Below, in pieces: positions 1 to 10,945 of a DNA stretch of 64,000 nt. A program made the translations under genes and the position numbers. Below the pieces are notes generated by a model. The model was not told where the DNA came from. It worked only from the letters and a program-made list of their open reading frames with translations, and ran no database searches. Origin of the DNA: Molothrus aeneus (taxonomy: Eukaryota > Chordata > Aves > Passeriformes > Icteridae); assembly GCF_037042795.1 (NCBI RefSeq), contig NC_089646.1, forward strand, positions 133,389,101 to 133,453,100. Direction: 5' to 3'. Positions within the stretch are counted from its first letter, which is position 1; each line of letters opens with the position of its first letter.

Positions 1-3000
1 CTGGCTTTACGGTTCCCTAAGCTGATCCAACATGTGATAGTTCAGCCAGGATAACTGAGTGTGTCCACTGGTACCCAGCCTTTGGATTAATTGACAGCAT
101 CCATCACCTTATACAGTTGTAGCTCTGTTAAACACAGATGGTCTTCCTAGACCAGCTATCAAGTCTGTAACAATAGGGGAAACATAATTTAAACATGCTT
201 TGGATACCTACCACGGAATCACTATAAGTAATGCTATATGCTTAATAAAAATATCTATCCCACAACTAAAGACATGGAGGATTCGACTTTCTCTTTTAAC
301 AGTTACACCTAGCCTGGATCAGGTATTCAATACAATTCTGTCTCCTTTCTTTTGATCTTCATTTACTTAATCAAAGCCAACTGTTTTCTCCAAAGAAGAG
401 CACAAGAAAGAAATGGTTTATTAATCTTTTCTGAAACTGATGCATTCTTGAGCTGAGCACTGTCTGAACTCAGAATGATTTACCTTCTTGTGTATTCCAA
501 AAAAAGGCTTTATATTTTCTCACCACTTCCCTCCTAGCAGTTCAGAAGATTTTCAAAGTGATAAAAACTTCATCTATTGAGCAGATGAAGTTAAACATAT
601 TCTATTTTCAAGATTAGGCTCACTCTTTTCACAGCTAATTTTTTTCCCCCAATAGATTTGAAAAACAAAGGAAAGAACACAGAAATAAATGACCTGCATT
701 ACACTTTTTCATTACTTTAATTTTTTTTTTGTCTTTGACATTGAACAGAAACCCATCCACTAGAAGGTACAGGACCAAAGTTTGAGGTCTTTTATCCTCA
801 TGTAACACCACTGAATGCAGAAAGCTAATATAGTTTAGCAGTTCAGTTCCATGAGGCATCTTGGCTTAAAATCCGTGCCCAATATGCTTGCATGGCTTTT
901 CTGTAGCCAGCAACTTTTGATGCTTGGTAAACAAATAGCTTAATAGCACAAGATACTGCTTTGTATACTGTAAAATAATTAGGATATAAAAGGCATTTTT
1001 GTGTGCTGATGCTTCTGCAGTAGTTAATCTCCTGTTAAGTTTTCCAGGAACTTGGGACAACCAGTTGCTGGCCAGGCCCTCTGCATCGACTGCTGTTTGA
1101 TTGTGTTTGTGTGCTTGTGTTGCTGCTGTGCCCCCACATTGCCCTGGCTCAGCATGAGTTTTGAACTGAGGATAATGCAGATGAAGTGCAGGGAGGGCTC
1201 CATCTCTGATGCATCATTTCACCTGTGTCCTCCTCTGAGACCAGCATGAAGTTTTGGTGTCTGCAGGACAGAGCTGAATTCCTGCATATGCGGCCACATG
1301 ACCAAAATCTGGAGGCTGATCAGGGCACATATGCATATTGAAAGCTTACATGGAATTTTAAGTAGTTGAAGAAAATTAGTTAAATTTAATTAACTGAGAG
1401 TATTAGCTGCCTCTCTAGGCTTCCTCCTCCTTCCCACAACTGTGCATTTGAAGGAACTTGACGAGCAGCTATATGGCCTTACCCAGCACAGTGAATAAAG
1501 AAAGCTGACTGCCTACAGCTTGCTGCCATGTATTCTTCCCTGTCCCCTTTGGGGGAACAAAACAGAGACAGGTGAGAGATCTCTAAATCTGTTGGTGCAA
1601 TGCTACATTTCTTATTTCTGTTTTCTTTCAGCCCACTGTCCAAGTCACAAGGAGCTCATTTTTAAAGAAATCATCTTTAGTTTCCCAATATAAAAAAATG
1701 GCCTTTGCTCATCTAAATCCAGGTCAGGGCAATACCATCCAGTCATCCAGTGAAGTCTCCCACCTGCACACCCATTCTGGCCCAAATGTGGGCAAACATG
1801 CCTCATATTGGTGCAGGAGAGCCACAGTGAATTGAAGGCAACACTTGGTAAATCCCACTGTGCCAGGGAGGGATACTGCAGCAAACATCCAGTGACCTCC
1901 CTCCATGCCAGGACAATTACAAAACGTGAAAAAGGCCTAGGAAATCAAGTCCCATCCTCAGCCCCACTTTGGGAGAAGGAGAGATCTGTTTTCTTCTTCC
2001 TTCCATTCTTTAGGAATATTTCTACCCAAAGCTTGAGACAAAGTAAAGCAGAGAGAAAGGAAAACCCTCCAGCAAAGTGTGGTCTCTCCCTGTGAAGGAG
2101 ACAATGTTCCCCATAGCCAGTAAGGTCAACTGAGGTCCCACACTGATTCAGGTGAGACTTGACTTCTTCTAATGGCAAAACACACCAGTGATAACTTAGA
2201 AACTACCCAGCAGTTCAGATTATGGTTTTTGGTATCAGGCACTAAAAAAAAGGGACATATCCAGCTAATAACAACATGAGTGGTGTTTTTATTCACCAGT
2301 AGATATTGAAGGTGCAGATTTTGTCCTCAGCTCCTGAGATATTTACAGGTCACAGTGCAGACTTTCTCCAAAATACCCGATGGATTCATGTCCACTAGCA
2401 AATAGCTTGGGAAAAGTCTGGGCTAAGTTGTGACAACTTCCAGGACATGAAAAGCTAGGCCTGGCATCAATGCACATTCCTGGCATGTTTTCTGATTAAA
2501 TCAAACTTTGGGCAGCTAGAGTTGTGAAACAGGCAATAAACCTTTTATAGCATATCATAAATAAGAATGCTCATGCTGACAGTTTGATTGAAATGAGCAC
2601 TTCTTCATACCTCACATTTTGTGATCTATTGGTTCCTGCACTCCTTCCTTTAAAGCTACATCAATGGGATATTTCCCCACACTTAGGGAGGGAGGGAAGC
2701 TTACAGAAGGAAGCAAGTTTACCAGAAGTAATTAATATGCAAGCTGCTTAAAGTCTGGAGGTTATTATTCTCACAAGTTGCATATACTTCTTTTATTATT
2801 CTATTCTTGTGACTTTCAGGTGGGTTTGTTACATGGTCTACTAGGAACACAGCAAATGTTATCAAAAACTAGCATGATTTAAAAGGATAAATTTGGTTAT
2901 TCCTTCCTCATTCTTTCAGTTTGCTTTCTTGAAATAATCAGTGAATTTTTTCATTCATGGGCATGCTCTTAGATCTATGCAGTCACTTACAGGCACGTCT

Positions 3001-3096
3001 GCAGCATTCATCACTGGGATTTCAGCAGCCCTGAGATAAAGGCATGCATTCATCCCTGTGTTGAGCAAAGAGGGAGATAAGGTACTTTGCTCTTAG
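1..3096. other. Unique AT-rich sequence, no gene recognised
   Basis: This stretch has no open reading frame longer than about 95 codons and no recognisable transposon. Short T-runs occur near 640-650 and 718-730. The stop-free stretches around 1645-2178 overlap on both strands, show no domain or motif, and are not flanked by convincing splice signals, so I treat them as chance. Confidence 0.6.
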
Positions 3097-3100
3097 TCCC
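3097..3100. repeat. Target-site duplication, left copy (TCCC)
   Basis: This 4-bp direct repeat abuts the left end of the solo LTR at 3101-3583. Its partner is at 3584-3587. Confidence 0.7.
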
Positions 3101-3161
3101 TGATGCCTTGAGAGGGTACCTAGAACAGAGGCTAGACAGTGTTAAAGGAATAAAGTAAGTA

Positions 3162-3167
3162 TTTATT
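3162..3167 (-). terminator. LTR polyadenylation signal AATAAA
   Basis: The minus strand reads AATAAA about 60 bp before the 3' end of the solo LTR and downstream of its TATA box, as expected for the R region. Confidence 0.55.
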
Positions 3168-3308
3168 AAAAGGCCTTCAAAAGATACACCTTGGGCAATG
3201 TACTAAGACTCCAGCCAAGGCTACACCCAAGATGGACCTAAGTTGGACCCAAGATGGATGACCAGTCCACACAGTTTTGAGTGGAATGGTCATCCATGAG
3301 TTTTCACA

Positions 3309-3316
3309 CTTTTATA
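3309..3316 (-). promoter_or_regulatory. LTR TATA box
   Basis: The minus strand reads TATAAAAG here, about 145 bp upstream of the AATAAA signal of the same LTR. This is the probable core promoter of the ancestral provirus. Nothing in the window shows that it is active today. Confidence 0.6.
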
Positions 3317-3583
3317 GGTTTTGGTCCATTTACGTGTTGGGGTTAGTTGTCTAATTACAGCTTCAGGTTATGAAGTCCCATCCTCCCAGTTTGCTCTCCT
3401 CAATCACTGTTGTTTATACTTTTTGGCCCTGAAGCTGCAACAATGTCCTTGGTTCTCAGGCTGGCAAAGGACTTTGTCTAACTAAACTGTGAGGAGAACT
3501 TGCTAATACTATATAAAGTTCAGAGATATATACTAATGCAGTACAGAATCTGGAAAATATGAAAGCTAAAACTCAAGGCATCA

Positions 3584-3587
3584 TCCC
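3584..3587. repeat. Target-site duplication, right copy (TCCC)
   Basis: This is the right-hand partner of 3097-3100, directly following the terminal CA of the LTR in plus-strand reading. Confidence 0.7.
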
Positions 3588-4269
3588 AACCAACCTCTCC
3601 ATGACAGATGATACTCCAGCAGCCCCAGGCTTTGCACAGTTTGAGATGTGACCATGGAGAAGGACTGGGGGATAGGATTGATCATGGCTCTAACCCGGGA
3701 ATGGGAGAAACATGGGGTGTGGACCAGGGAGAGCCAGTTGAGACCAGTGCTGTTGAGACCAGGTCAGCTGAGAGCAGGAACATCTCAGCCTGAACCCACG
3801 ACATGTCTCTACCAGAATGGTCTCTACCAGATCTCAAAGTGAGCCTAAAGAAGGCTGGGTGGGCATCAGAAATGGAAGGGATCCCCCACTTCAGCTCTTG
3901 CAGAGTAAAGCTGGTGATGTTTCTCCTAGTGGTGTGAAAGCTACAAAACAAAGAGGAGTTTTGTTGTCATCTTTGAAGTGAGACTCAGTCAGGAGAAGAG
4001 GACTGTCTTTATGAAACCTCTGGTTGAACAATGTGTATTAATTACAGTACACATTTTCTGTTCCAAACTTGTTCTGATGGGCAGATGCTCATGTGTGTGC
4101 ACATGAGTATGTACCCAAGTTACTTCAAAAGTACCAAACACATTTTGTATTTCATTCTAAGATTTCCTCTGGCACTGACGACTCGTATGACAATTTGCAG
4201 CCTGGAGTGGCATTTAACAGCCACATTTTTAAACAGTTAAACATAAAGATTTCTACTGGAAACATGGAG
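3588..4269. other. Unique spacer between two LTRs, no gene recognised
   Basis: About 680 bp separate the minus-strand solo LTR and the plus-strand ERVL-type LTR. Small overlapping reading frames around 3608-3951 occur on both strands and carry no recognisable motif. I see no retroviral internal sequence, so the two LTRs appear to be independent insertions and not the two ends of one provirus. They also belong to different families and point in opposite directions. Confidence 0.55.
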
Positions 4270-5365
4270 TGTATTGGGTTTGCATGGCCCAGTTTTGGTA
4301 GTGGGGGGGCTACAGGGGTGGCTTCTGGGAGAAGCTGCCAGAAGCCTCTTCCATGTCCAGCAGAGCCAATGCCAGCTGGCTCCAGGACTGGTGTGCCAGT
4401 GGCCAAGGCTGGGCCAGTCAGAAATGGTAGTAACACCTCTGTGCTTAAGAAGAAAAAAAAGCTATTGTGCAATTGTAATTGAGGCCAGAGAAGAGCTGGG
4501 TGAGAACATGTGAGAGGAACAACTCAGCCGACACCAAGGTCAGTGAAGAAGGAGGTGGAGGAGATGCTCCAGGCACTGGAGCTGGGGTTCCCCTGCAGCA
4601 CCTGGTGTAGACCATGGTGAAGCTGTGCCCCTGCAGCCCACAGAGAACTATGGGGATGCACAGATCCACCTGCAACCCAAGGAGAGGACCCACTACAGAG
4701 CAGGTGGATGCCTGAGAGAAGGCTGTGACCCTGTGGGAGGCCTGTGCTGGAGCAGGCTCCTGGCAGCACCTGCAGACCCATAGAGAGTGGAACTCACGCT
4801 GGAGCAGATTTCCCGGTAGGACTTGTAACCCTACAGGGAACCCACATTGGAGCAGGCTGTGCCTGAAGGGCTGCACCCTGTAGAAGAGTGATGCCCATTG
4901 CAGCCATTTGTGGAGATCCATTGTCTGGACTCATGTTGGGGAAGTTCATGGAGCACTGTCTCCCATGGGAGAGACCCCTCGGTAGAGCAGAGGAAGGGCT
5001 CCTTTACCTGAGCGTTGGCAGAAACAACATGATCAACTGACCATAACCCCCATTCCCTGTCTCCCTGCACTGCTGGAGGGGGAGGAAACAGAGCTGGGAA
5101 GAAGGGAGGGGAGGGGGAAAGATGTTTTTAAGGTCTTATTTACTTCTCATTATCCTGCTCTGATTTTGTTAGTAGTAAATTCAATTAATATCTCTAATTC
5201 CAGCCTGTTTTGCCTGTGCTGGTATTTGGTGAGTGATCTCTTCCAGTCCTTATCTCAGCTCATGAACCCTTTGTTATACTTTTTTCTCCCCAGTCCAGCT
5301 GCTGAAGGGAGTGATAGAGAGGCTTTGGTGGGTGTTTGGAATCCAGCCAGTGTCAACCCGCTACA
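4270..5365 (+). mobile_element. ERVL-type songbird LTR (solo, about 1.1 kb)
   Basis: The element begins TGTATTGGGTTTGCATGGC and ends GTCAACCCGCTACA. It matches, by recognition, an abundant songbird LTR family: a GGGGGGGCTACAGGGGTGGC block near 4303, a GAAGGAGGTGGAGGAGATGC block near 4546, a series of quasi-repeats of the type 'cacgctggagcag...cctgcagcccatgg' from 4570 to 4990, then a purine-rich tract (5078-5120) and an AT-rich 3' region. The position where the family carries AATAAA reads AGTAAA here (5174-5179), so the signal is decayed. The same family lies inverted at 50967-52469. The 5-bp flanks (TGGAG on the left, CAGAC on the right) do not match, so no target duplication is preserved. 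No internal gag, pol or env sequence adjoins it. All reading frames inside, such as 4093-4482 (+) and 4445-4921 (-), are by-products of the LTR. Confidence 0.8.
4636..4682 (+). repeat. Single copy of the LTR quasi-repeat that is expanded at 51.7-52.1 kb
   Basis: The segment containing GGGGATGCACAGATCCACCT corresponds, in reverse complement, to the 40-bp unit that occurs 11 times in the sister LTR. Here it is present once, which gives the unexpanded state for comparison. Confidence 0.55.
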
Positions 5366-6170
5366 CAGACAAGGCCCAAACTCTGGCAGCACTGCCTTAA
5401 TTAGCACAGCACTGTATAAATCACAGCTTTCTGCCTGTCACTACCACTCAGGGCCCCAGTGAGACTCCAGGACAGGTCAATGTGTAGGGATGATTGCAGG
5501 GAGAGTGACAGTGCACATCAGAGCTCCCACAGTTTCAATTGCAATGATTATTAATGTGAGAAAGCCAGAATGACGGAAAATGGCCCGAGTTCCAGCAGAA
5601 TTTATAGCCTTTAGTGCTGATGTCCCTCAGCCTTGACCAGCTGTTACACACCTGGAAGTGTAATACTGAATTATTCTCCTAATTTTATCTTTCTTATTCC
5701 TTATGAGACTAATGATGGACAGAGCAATATGTAGCATAATTATAGAGGCCCACTTCCAGACAATGAATTTCATGCAGAAATAGTACTGTCTGCTAAATAG
5801 TATAGCAGAATAGTACAATCTGCTAAAAACACTTTCCAGTCAATACAATATCTTAAAGCTACATTGTACCAATAGCAGTGTTTTGCTTCTAATACAGTTT
5901 TCTTTTTGTTTCTTTATGTATAGATAAATATATCTATGTATATGTAAAAGATGACAAGCTAATGAAAATGGAAGCAATTCATACTGTAAAAATAATTCCT
6001 AGCTCAAAAGCGTTAAAGCATGTGTAAAATGTTACTCAAAACATTTTCTTGGGTGAAGGCACCTCTATGGATCACTTAGCAGGCTCAATTTTCAGGCACT
6101 TCTAGGGATCATCCAAAACTAATATTCCCAAATTATTACAGATGTGTATATAATTTGATGTCACATAGTA
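5366..6170. other. Unique AT-rich sequence, no gene recognised
   Basis: No transposon or long reading frame is visible between the LTR and the next CR1 fragment. A short TATA-rich run lies at about 5925-5950 (tagataaatatatctatgt). Confidence 0.55.
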
Positions 6171-6352
6171 TCACAGAATCATAGAATATTTTGGGTTGTA
6201 AGGGATCTTTTAATGTAGTACAATTCCCCTTGAAATAAGTAAGGACATCATCAACTAGATCAGATTTCTCAAAGCCCCATCCAACCTCAACCTTAACATT
6301 TCTAGGGATGTGACATCTACCATTTCTTCGGGCAACTTTTGCCAGTTCCTCT
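6171..6352 (-). mobile_element. CR1 LINE 3'-end fragment
   Basis: In plus-strand reading it opens with tcacagaatcatagaat, the reverse complement of the ATTCTATGATTCTATGA-type 3' tail of avian CR1. It continues through ttgggttgtaagggatct, then ccatccaacctcaaccttaa and ctagggatgtgacatctacc, which are the usual 3' untranslated-region blocks. The match fades after gggcaacttttgccagttcc at about 6350. The fragment is a 5'-truncated, inactive copy, as is usual for CR1, and carries no coding capacity. Divergence from the typical consensus is visibly high, suggesting an old insertion. Confidence 0.85.
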
Positions 6353-6845
6353 TATTATTATTTCCAGAGATCACTTAAGTTTGATCCTGTTGAGTCAGAA
6401 AGATGCCTCTCTTTAGGAACATTTTCTTGCTTTGCTACATGTGACAAAACTCTATGTCCTCCCATCACATTCATTATATCCATCACCCAGGCTGGATATC
6501 TGTATTTCACTGAATCCATGCAATACATTTTGTCCCTGTACTATCTAGAGAATGCAAGCTAGAAAAAGGGGGGTTTTAGTAGGAAAGAATTTAGAAAGAG
6601 ATTTAGAGATTTTTGTACCATTGAAGCCAAGGAAAATCTTGTGTATTTTTTTCCCTAAGTTCTGACTACAAGTTTAACTGAGCTGTTTTGAATTTATTTG
6701 GGCATAATAGTAATCTGTTGGTAACTGATGCTGGGACTGGAAAAAAGGCAAAAGAGAGGATTTCTTTTTTATGTTTTAATCTGCTGTGATTATTGTAGGT
6801 ATAAATTTCATGAAGTTATGTTGCCTGGTCAACGTACTCGCCTTT
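6353..6845. other. Unique sequence between two CR1 fragments
   Basis: This segment of about 490 bp contains no gene or recognised repeat. The start may hold highly diverged CR1, but I cannot follow the match beyond about 6352. Confidence 0.5.
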
Positions 6846-7442
6846 GTTGATGGGTTAGCTACATAATCAGCAAGGGAAGAAATGTGGATGTCCTCTACAT
6901 GGACTTTTACAGGGCTTTTGACATGATCCTCCACAACATCCTTCCTTCTAAACTGGAGAGATATGTGTTTGATGTGTGAAATGTTTGGCAGATGAAGAAC
7001 TGGTTGGACAGTCACATCCAGATGGAAGTGGCCAAGGACTCAGTGTCCACATGGAGCTCAGAGAGTGGTGTTCCTCATGGGTCTCTGCTGGGACTGGTGG
7101 TGTTTGACATTCTCATCTCTGACATAGAGAGTGGGATTGAGTGCAGCCTCAGTAAATTTGCAGATGACACCAAGCTGGGAGCCAGGATGCCATCGAGAGG
7201 GACCTGCACAAGCTCAAGAAGTGGTCCTGTGGCAATCTCATGAGGCTGAACAAGGCCAGGTGCACCTGGGTCAGCACAACCCCCAGTATCCATTACAGGC
7301 TCAGGATGCAGAGACTGAGAGCAGCGCTGCCAAGAAGGACTTGGGGATGCTGGTGGAGGCAAAGCTGGACATGGCCCTGCCTGTGGAGGGGGTTGGAAAC
7401 AGGTGCTATTTAAGATCGTTTGCAACCCAAACCATTCTATGA
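6846..7442 (+). mobile_element. CR1 LINE fragment with reverse-transcriptase remnant, internally deleted
   Basis: The plus strand encodes broken pieces of CR1 ORF2. Near 6884 it reads VDVLYMDF.RAFD, the region around the first catalytic aspartate of the reverse transcriptase. From 6992, in another frame, it reads MKNWLDSHIQ..SGVPHGSLLG..DIESGIECSLSKFADDTKLG, where FADD (7157-7168) is the CR1 form of the YxDD catalytic box. A KDLGML motif follows near 7337. At about 7370 the sequence jumps from the coding region (KLDMA) directly to the CR1 3' untranslated end (gtggagggggttggaaac) and finishes with caacccaaaccattctatga, so roughly 1 kb of the consensus is missing. Frameshifts and stops make it non-functional. 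Confidence 0.85.
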
Positions 7443-8432
7443 AGATATTATGATGAGGAAATCATGACAGACACAGAACTGTAATCACCCCCCAATACAT
7501 CTTCACTTGATATATGATGTCCCCACGTAATAACAGTAGTAATGAAACTGCCCATCCTTTTTTCTTGAATAAGAATCATGCTTTCTCTTTCTTCCCTCTT
7601 CTCAGATACCATTTAACATCTCCAAATGTGCTTACAATTACTTACCTATCTTTGATAAAACCAGAGGATTTTAAAATTAACTTAATACAAATGCAGAAAA
7701 AAAGGGGTTTGTATGTATTTTAAGCCATTGCTAGCTGTTTGTTAAAGCCTCTTCATGCCTTGTTGAGATCTTGAAATAATATGTTTAATAAAATCATAGC
7801 AATGACTCACAGCTTCTCTAATAGGGTTGTTTTCATTTATGTTGTATACAGAAACAGCTCTGTTAATAAAAACCATATAATAAATAAAGTAGCTTCAGAA
7901 AGGAATGCTGATTTGTATAAGAAAACCCTGGACAATTAGGAACTAATGTCTGTAAAATATTCTGTTGCCACAAGACACACACAAACTGATTGAAGACAGA
8001 CACTTCTATAAGGATTTTGTTAAGGACAGCTTTATAAATAGATGTTCAATAATAGTAGACCAGATGTTCAAAATGAATTGTCAAGCAAGAGTTCTTGTAA
8101 CCAAGCTGAAGAAGGCCATCAAATCAATTGTTTCACAACTTCAGATCACATTCTGAGCGTGTTAGCCTACTGTCAAAGGATGTTCTTGGACATGATGAAG
8201 CGTTCTCTCCTGTCAGAAAAGCCAATGCCCCTTTTGGAAGAGTGACTGAAATAAAAGATTGGACTGATTTGTTATGCATCTGAATGTAAACAGGGCGTTT
8301 TGTGCTTCCATGGTGCTTCTTTAGAAGTGTGTGGCTCTTGCAAGGGTTACTGGTGAGCTGTCATAAGGTATTGCATCCACCAGTTCACTCGTGTGGGCAC
8401 AGGTTGGGTGGTTGTAACAGCAAAAACTTCTA
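7443..8432. other. Unique sequence with a weak candidate coding remnant
   Basis: The segment is AT-rich and has no recognised transposon. At 7965-8156 and 8042-8245 two overlapping plus-strand reading frames of 63 and 67 codons run together. The second ends in TGA at 8243-8245, and an AATAAA signal follows at 8250-8255. The two frames could be one frameshifted ancient exon or pseudogene, or chance. I recognise no protein family in either. Confidence 0.35.
8250..8255 (+). terminator. Possible polyadenylation signal AATAAA
   Basis: The hexamer lies 5 bp after the stop codon of a 67-codon reading frame (8042-8245). The hexamer is common by chance in AT-rich DNA, so this is weak support for a transcript end. 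Confidence 0.15.
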
Positions 8433-8516
8433 ACAAAAAAAAAAAAACAAAAAACAAACAAACAAACAAAAACCCCAAAATCAAAACAAAACAAAAAAAA
8501 CCACAAAAAAAACCCC
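8433..8516. repeat. A-rich simple repeat, (CAAA)n-like
   Basis: The tract consists of A-runs broken by single C residues, including four consecutive CAAA units near 8455-8470 and later CAAAA units. Such A/C tracts are common in bird genomes and evolve by slippage. The stop-free frame on the opposite strand (phenylalanine-rich) is caused by this composition and is not a gene. Confidence 0.8.
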
Positions 8517-9650
8517 ATGAGTCTTTTATTCTATTAATGTAGACACCTGAAAGTCAAATGTCTGGTTTAAACATCAGGTTCCTCATGTAGTCACTGAAGA
8601 AAAAGTTGCCTCCAAAGGATCATTTGTTTCTTAAGCTAGGTTGGAGTTATTTCCTGATTTTAGCTGTCACTCTCCAATGGCTGTAGAAACAAAATACTTT
8701 ATTCGTCAGTGACATGATCTCAAAAGCCAAAACTCAGATATCTGCTAATGTATTTTCCTTTAAGAAACTCTACAGAAGGACCAAAAGGAATTTGTATCTG
8801 AAAAGTGAAGATCTCTTAAGAGTACACATTTTTTAAATAGCAAAAAAACAGGTGTGCTGGGTAAAACAGAATTGAAACAAATGGATTTGGAGCCAAATGT
8901 CTCTGCCCTGTCCTTTGTTCTTGGGTGCCAATTTGTTTCCTTCAGAGTTTACCTTAATCCAGCAATTTTATGTGAGTTTCCATGTCACAACAAATTCTGG
9001 AAAATATTTTATGAGTCCTTAGGTGAAATCTCTTTCTTTCAATCACCTTTAAAACTGTTTGTGTTTTAGGTCCCAGACGAACTCAATTTGTCTGCCCCAC
9101 ATTGTATTTCAGAATTTTCCTGCTTGGGCAGTATTTGGTTGCTCTATAGTGAGGGAAAATCTCTTCTTTGCTCAGGAGATTCCACTTAACCCAGAGTGGA
9201 GAAAGGTAAAGCAGTAGCCTTCTTCCCTGTTTTTCTATTTTACCCAGAGTTAAGTGAGAAAACAAGTTTCATTTGATTTGCATAAGCAGAATAATACTAA
9301 TTAACTTTGGATTTGTATGTGGAACTAAACAGCAAGCTTTCCATGGGAAAACTGTATTGGGTGTGGGTATGCCAGGTATTTTCCTTCCAATATGGTAACA
9401 AATTTCCCAGACAAATTCTGCAGCATGTAGGGAGAAGTATTTAATTTGCTTGCTTTAAATCTGCTGCCTGGCAATTTATTTGATGCTCTTCGAAAAGAAA
9501 AAGAATATTTTGGGAAATATTGAATAAACATACTTCATTCTGCATCACCATATTACTTGTAATTTTATATATGTCAGTCATATCCTTGTTAAGTCATCTC
9601 TTTCCTAAAAAAGGTTGTTGTAGTTTGCAAAATCAAAGACATGAGAAGAA
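8517..9650. other. Unique AT-rich sequence, no gene recognised
   Basis: This segment of about 1.1 kb holds only short reading frames (about 60-70 codons on both strands) with no motif and no recognised repeat. Confidence 0.55.
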
Positions 9651-10945
9651 TCACAGAATCAATCAAGATTGGAAGGGACTACTTTGGGCCATCTGGTCCA
9701 ACCTCCCTGTTCATGCAGGGTCATCTTAAAGCACATGGCACAGGATTGTGTCCAGATGATTCTTGAATATCCCCGGTGAGGGAGACTTCACACCCACTCT
9801 GGGCACCCTGTTCTAGTCCATGATTACCCACATAATAAGTTCTTTCTCATATTCAGGTGGAAATTCCTGTGCATCAGTTTCTGCCCATTGCCTTTTGTCC
9901 CATCACTTTGCATCACCGAGAAGAGCCTGGTTCCATCCTTTTGACACCCTCCCTTCAGATACTTATATAAAATGAGGCCTCACTAGAGCTGAGTAGAGGG
10001 GTAGGATCATCTCCCTCAACCTACTGGCAATGCTCTTCCTAATGCACCCCAGGATACCATTGGCCTTCTTGGCCACACATGCATACTGCTGGATCATGGA
10101 CAGCTTGTCCCCTAGAACCCCCAGGTCCTTCTCTGCAGAGCTGTTTTCCAGCAGGTCACCCCCAGCCTGTACTGGTGCCTGGGGTTCCTCCTCCCCAGGT
10201 GCAGGACCCTGCATTCACCTCTGTTGAGTTTCAGATGGTTTTCTCTGCCCATCTCTCCAGCCTGCCGAGGTCATTCTGAAGGGCTGCTCAGCACTCTGGG
10301 GTATGGGCCGCTCCTCCCAGCTTTGTGCTGTTGGGGAACTTGCTGAGGAGGCCTCTGCCCCTTCACCCAAGCTATTGGTGAAAAGCTAAACAATACTGGG
10401 ACCAGTACTGAACCTTGAGGGACACCACCAGTGACAGGCCTCCAACCAGACCCTGTGCCACCGATTACAGCCCTCAGGGATCTGCTTTTCAGCCAGTTCT
10501 AAACCACCTCTCTGTCCACTCACACAGTCCACACTTCCTGAGTTTGACTCTGAGGATGTTGTGAGAGTGTCAAAAGCCTTGCTGAAGTCAAGGTAGACAA
10601 TGTCCACTGCTCTCCCCTCGTCCCTCCAGGCAGTTGTTTCATCATAGGAGGCAATCAGGCTGGTCAAGCATGATTTATTTTTAATGAATCCATGCTGACT
10701 ACTCCTGATCACCTTCTTGTCATCCCTGTGGATAGTGATGGCCTCCAGAATGAGGTGCTCCATCACCAGCATGAGGTGCTCCATCACCTTTCCAGGACAG
10801 AGGTGAAGGCTGACTGACCTCTAGTTCCCTGTGTCTTCCTCCTTGCCCTTTTGAAGACTGGGGTGACATTTGCTTCCTCCCAGTCCTCAGGCACCTCTCC
10901 TGATCTCTACGACTTTTCAAAGATGAATATGAGTGGCCTCACTAC
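9651..10945 (-). mobile_element. CR1 LINE, 3' portion with reverse-transcriptase remnant (about 1.3 kb)
   Basis: This is the longest CR1 copy in the window. In plus-strand reading it begins tcacagaatcaatcaag (the CR1 3' end) and continues into ORF2 on the minus strand. The minus strand encodes VDIVYLDFSKAFDT at 10607-10566, the first catalytic aspartate motif of the reverse transcriptase, preceded by QHGFIKNKSCLTSL. A second frame at 10214-9963 reads ENSSAEKDLGVLGDKL and AKKANGILGCIRKSIASR followed by LPLYSALVRPH, the conserved C-terminal part of CR1 ORF2. Several frames are needed to follow the protein, so it is inactive. It is 5'-truncated around the ORF2 middle and has a 21-bp local duplication at 10750-10788. 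No target duplication is expected, because CR1 seldom makes one. Confidence 0.92.
10750..10788. repeat. 21-bp tandem duplication within CR1
   Basis: The 18-mer atgaggtgctccatcacc occurs twice, at 10750-10767 and 10771-10788, with a period of 21 bp. On the minus strand it adds seven residues, visible as a repeated MEHL, without shifting the frame. It looks like replication slippage after insertion. Confidence 0.85.

Larger units (their letters stand above)
3101..3583 (-). mobile_element. Solo LTR of an endogenous retrovirus, complete
   Basis: Read on the minus strand, the element starts TGATGCCTTGAG and ends CTCAAGGCATCA. These ends obey the TG...CA rule and form a perfect 12-bp terminal inverted repeat. 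A TATA box (TATAAAAG) lies at 3316-3309, and an AATAAA polyadenylation signal at 3167-3162, close to the 3' end, which is the order expected of U3-R-U5. The 4 bp on each side are identical (TCCC at 3097-3100 and 3584-3587), indicating a target-site duplication. At 483 bp with no internal retroviral genes, it is best explained as a solo LTR left after recombination between two LTRs. A 4-bp duplication is usual for class I (gamma-like) elements; ERVL elements normally make 5 bp and ERVK 6 bp. The subfamily name is not known to me, so the class is inference. The boundaries are seen directly in the sequence. Confidence 0.85.

Noticed and set aside
4093..4921. ORFs of 129 and 158 codons within 4.1-4.9 kb
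   Set aside because: They lie mostly within the ERVL-type LTR, on opposite strands and overlapping, with no retroviral or cellular domain.
3101..5365. The two neighbouring LTRs as the ends of one provirus
   Set aside because: They are in opposite orientation, belong to different families, and the 680-bp interval contains no retroviral gene.
8321..8518. Phenylalanine-rich minus-strand ORF of 65 codons
   Set aside because: It is the translation of the A-rich simple repeat at 8433-8516.
9651..10945. A functional reverse-transcriptase gene
   Set aside because: The RT motifs are spread over several frames with stops and frameshifts, and the 5' part of the element is missing. It is a dead CR1 copy.
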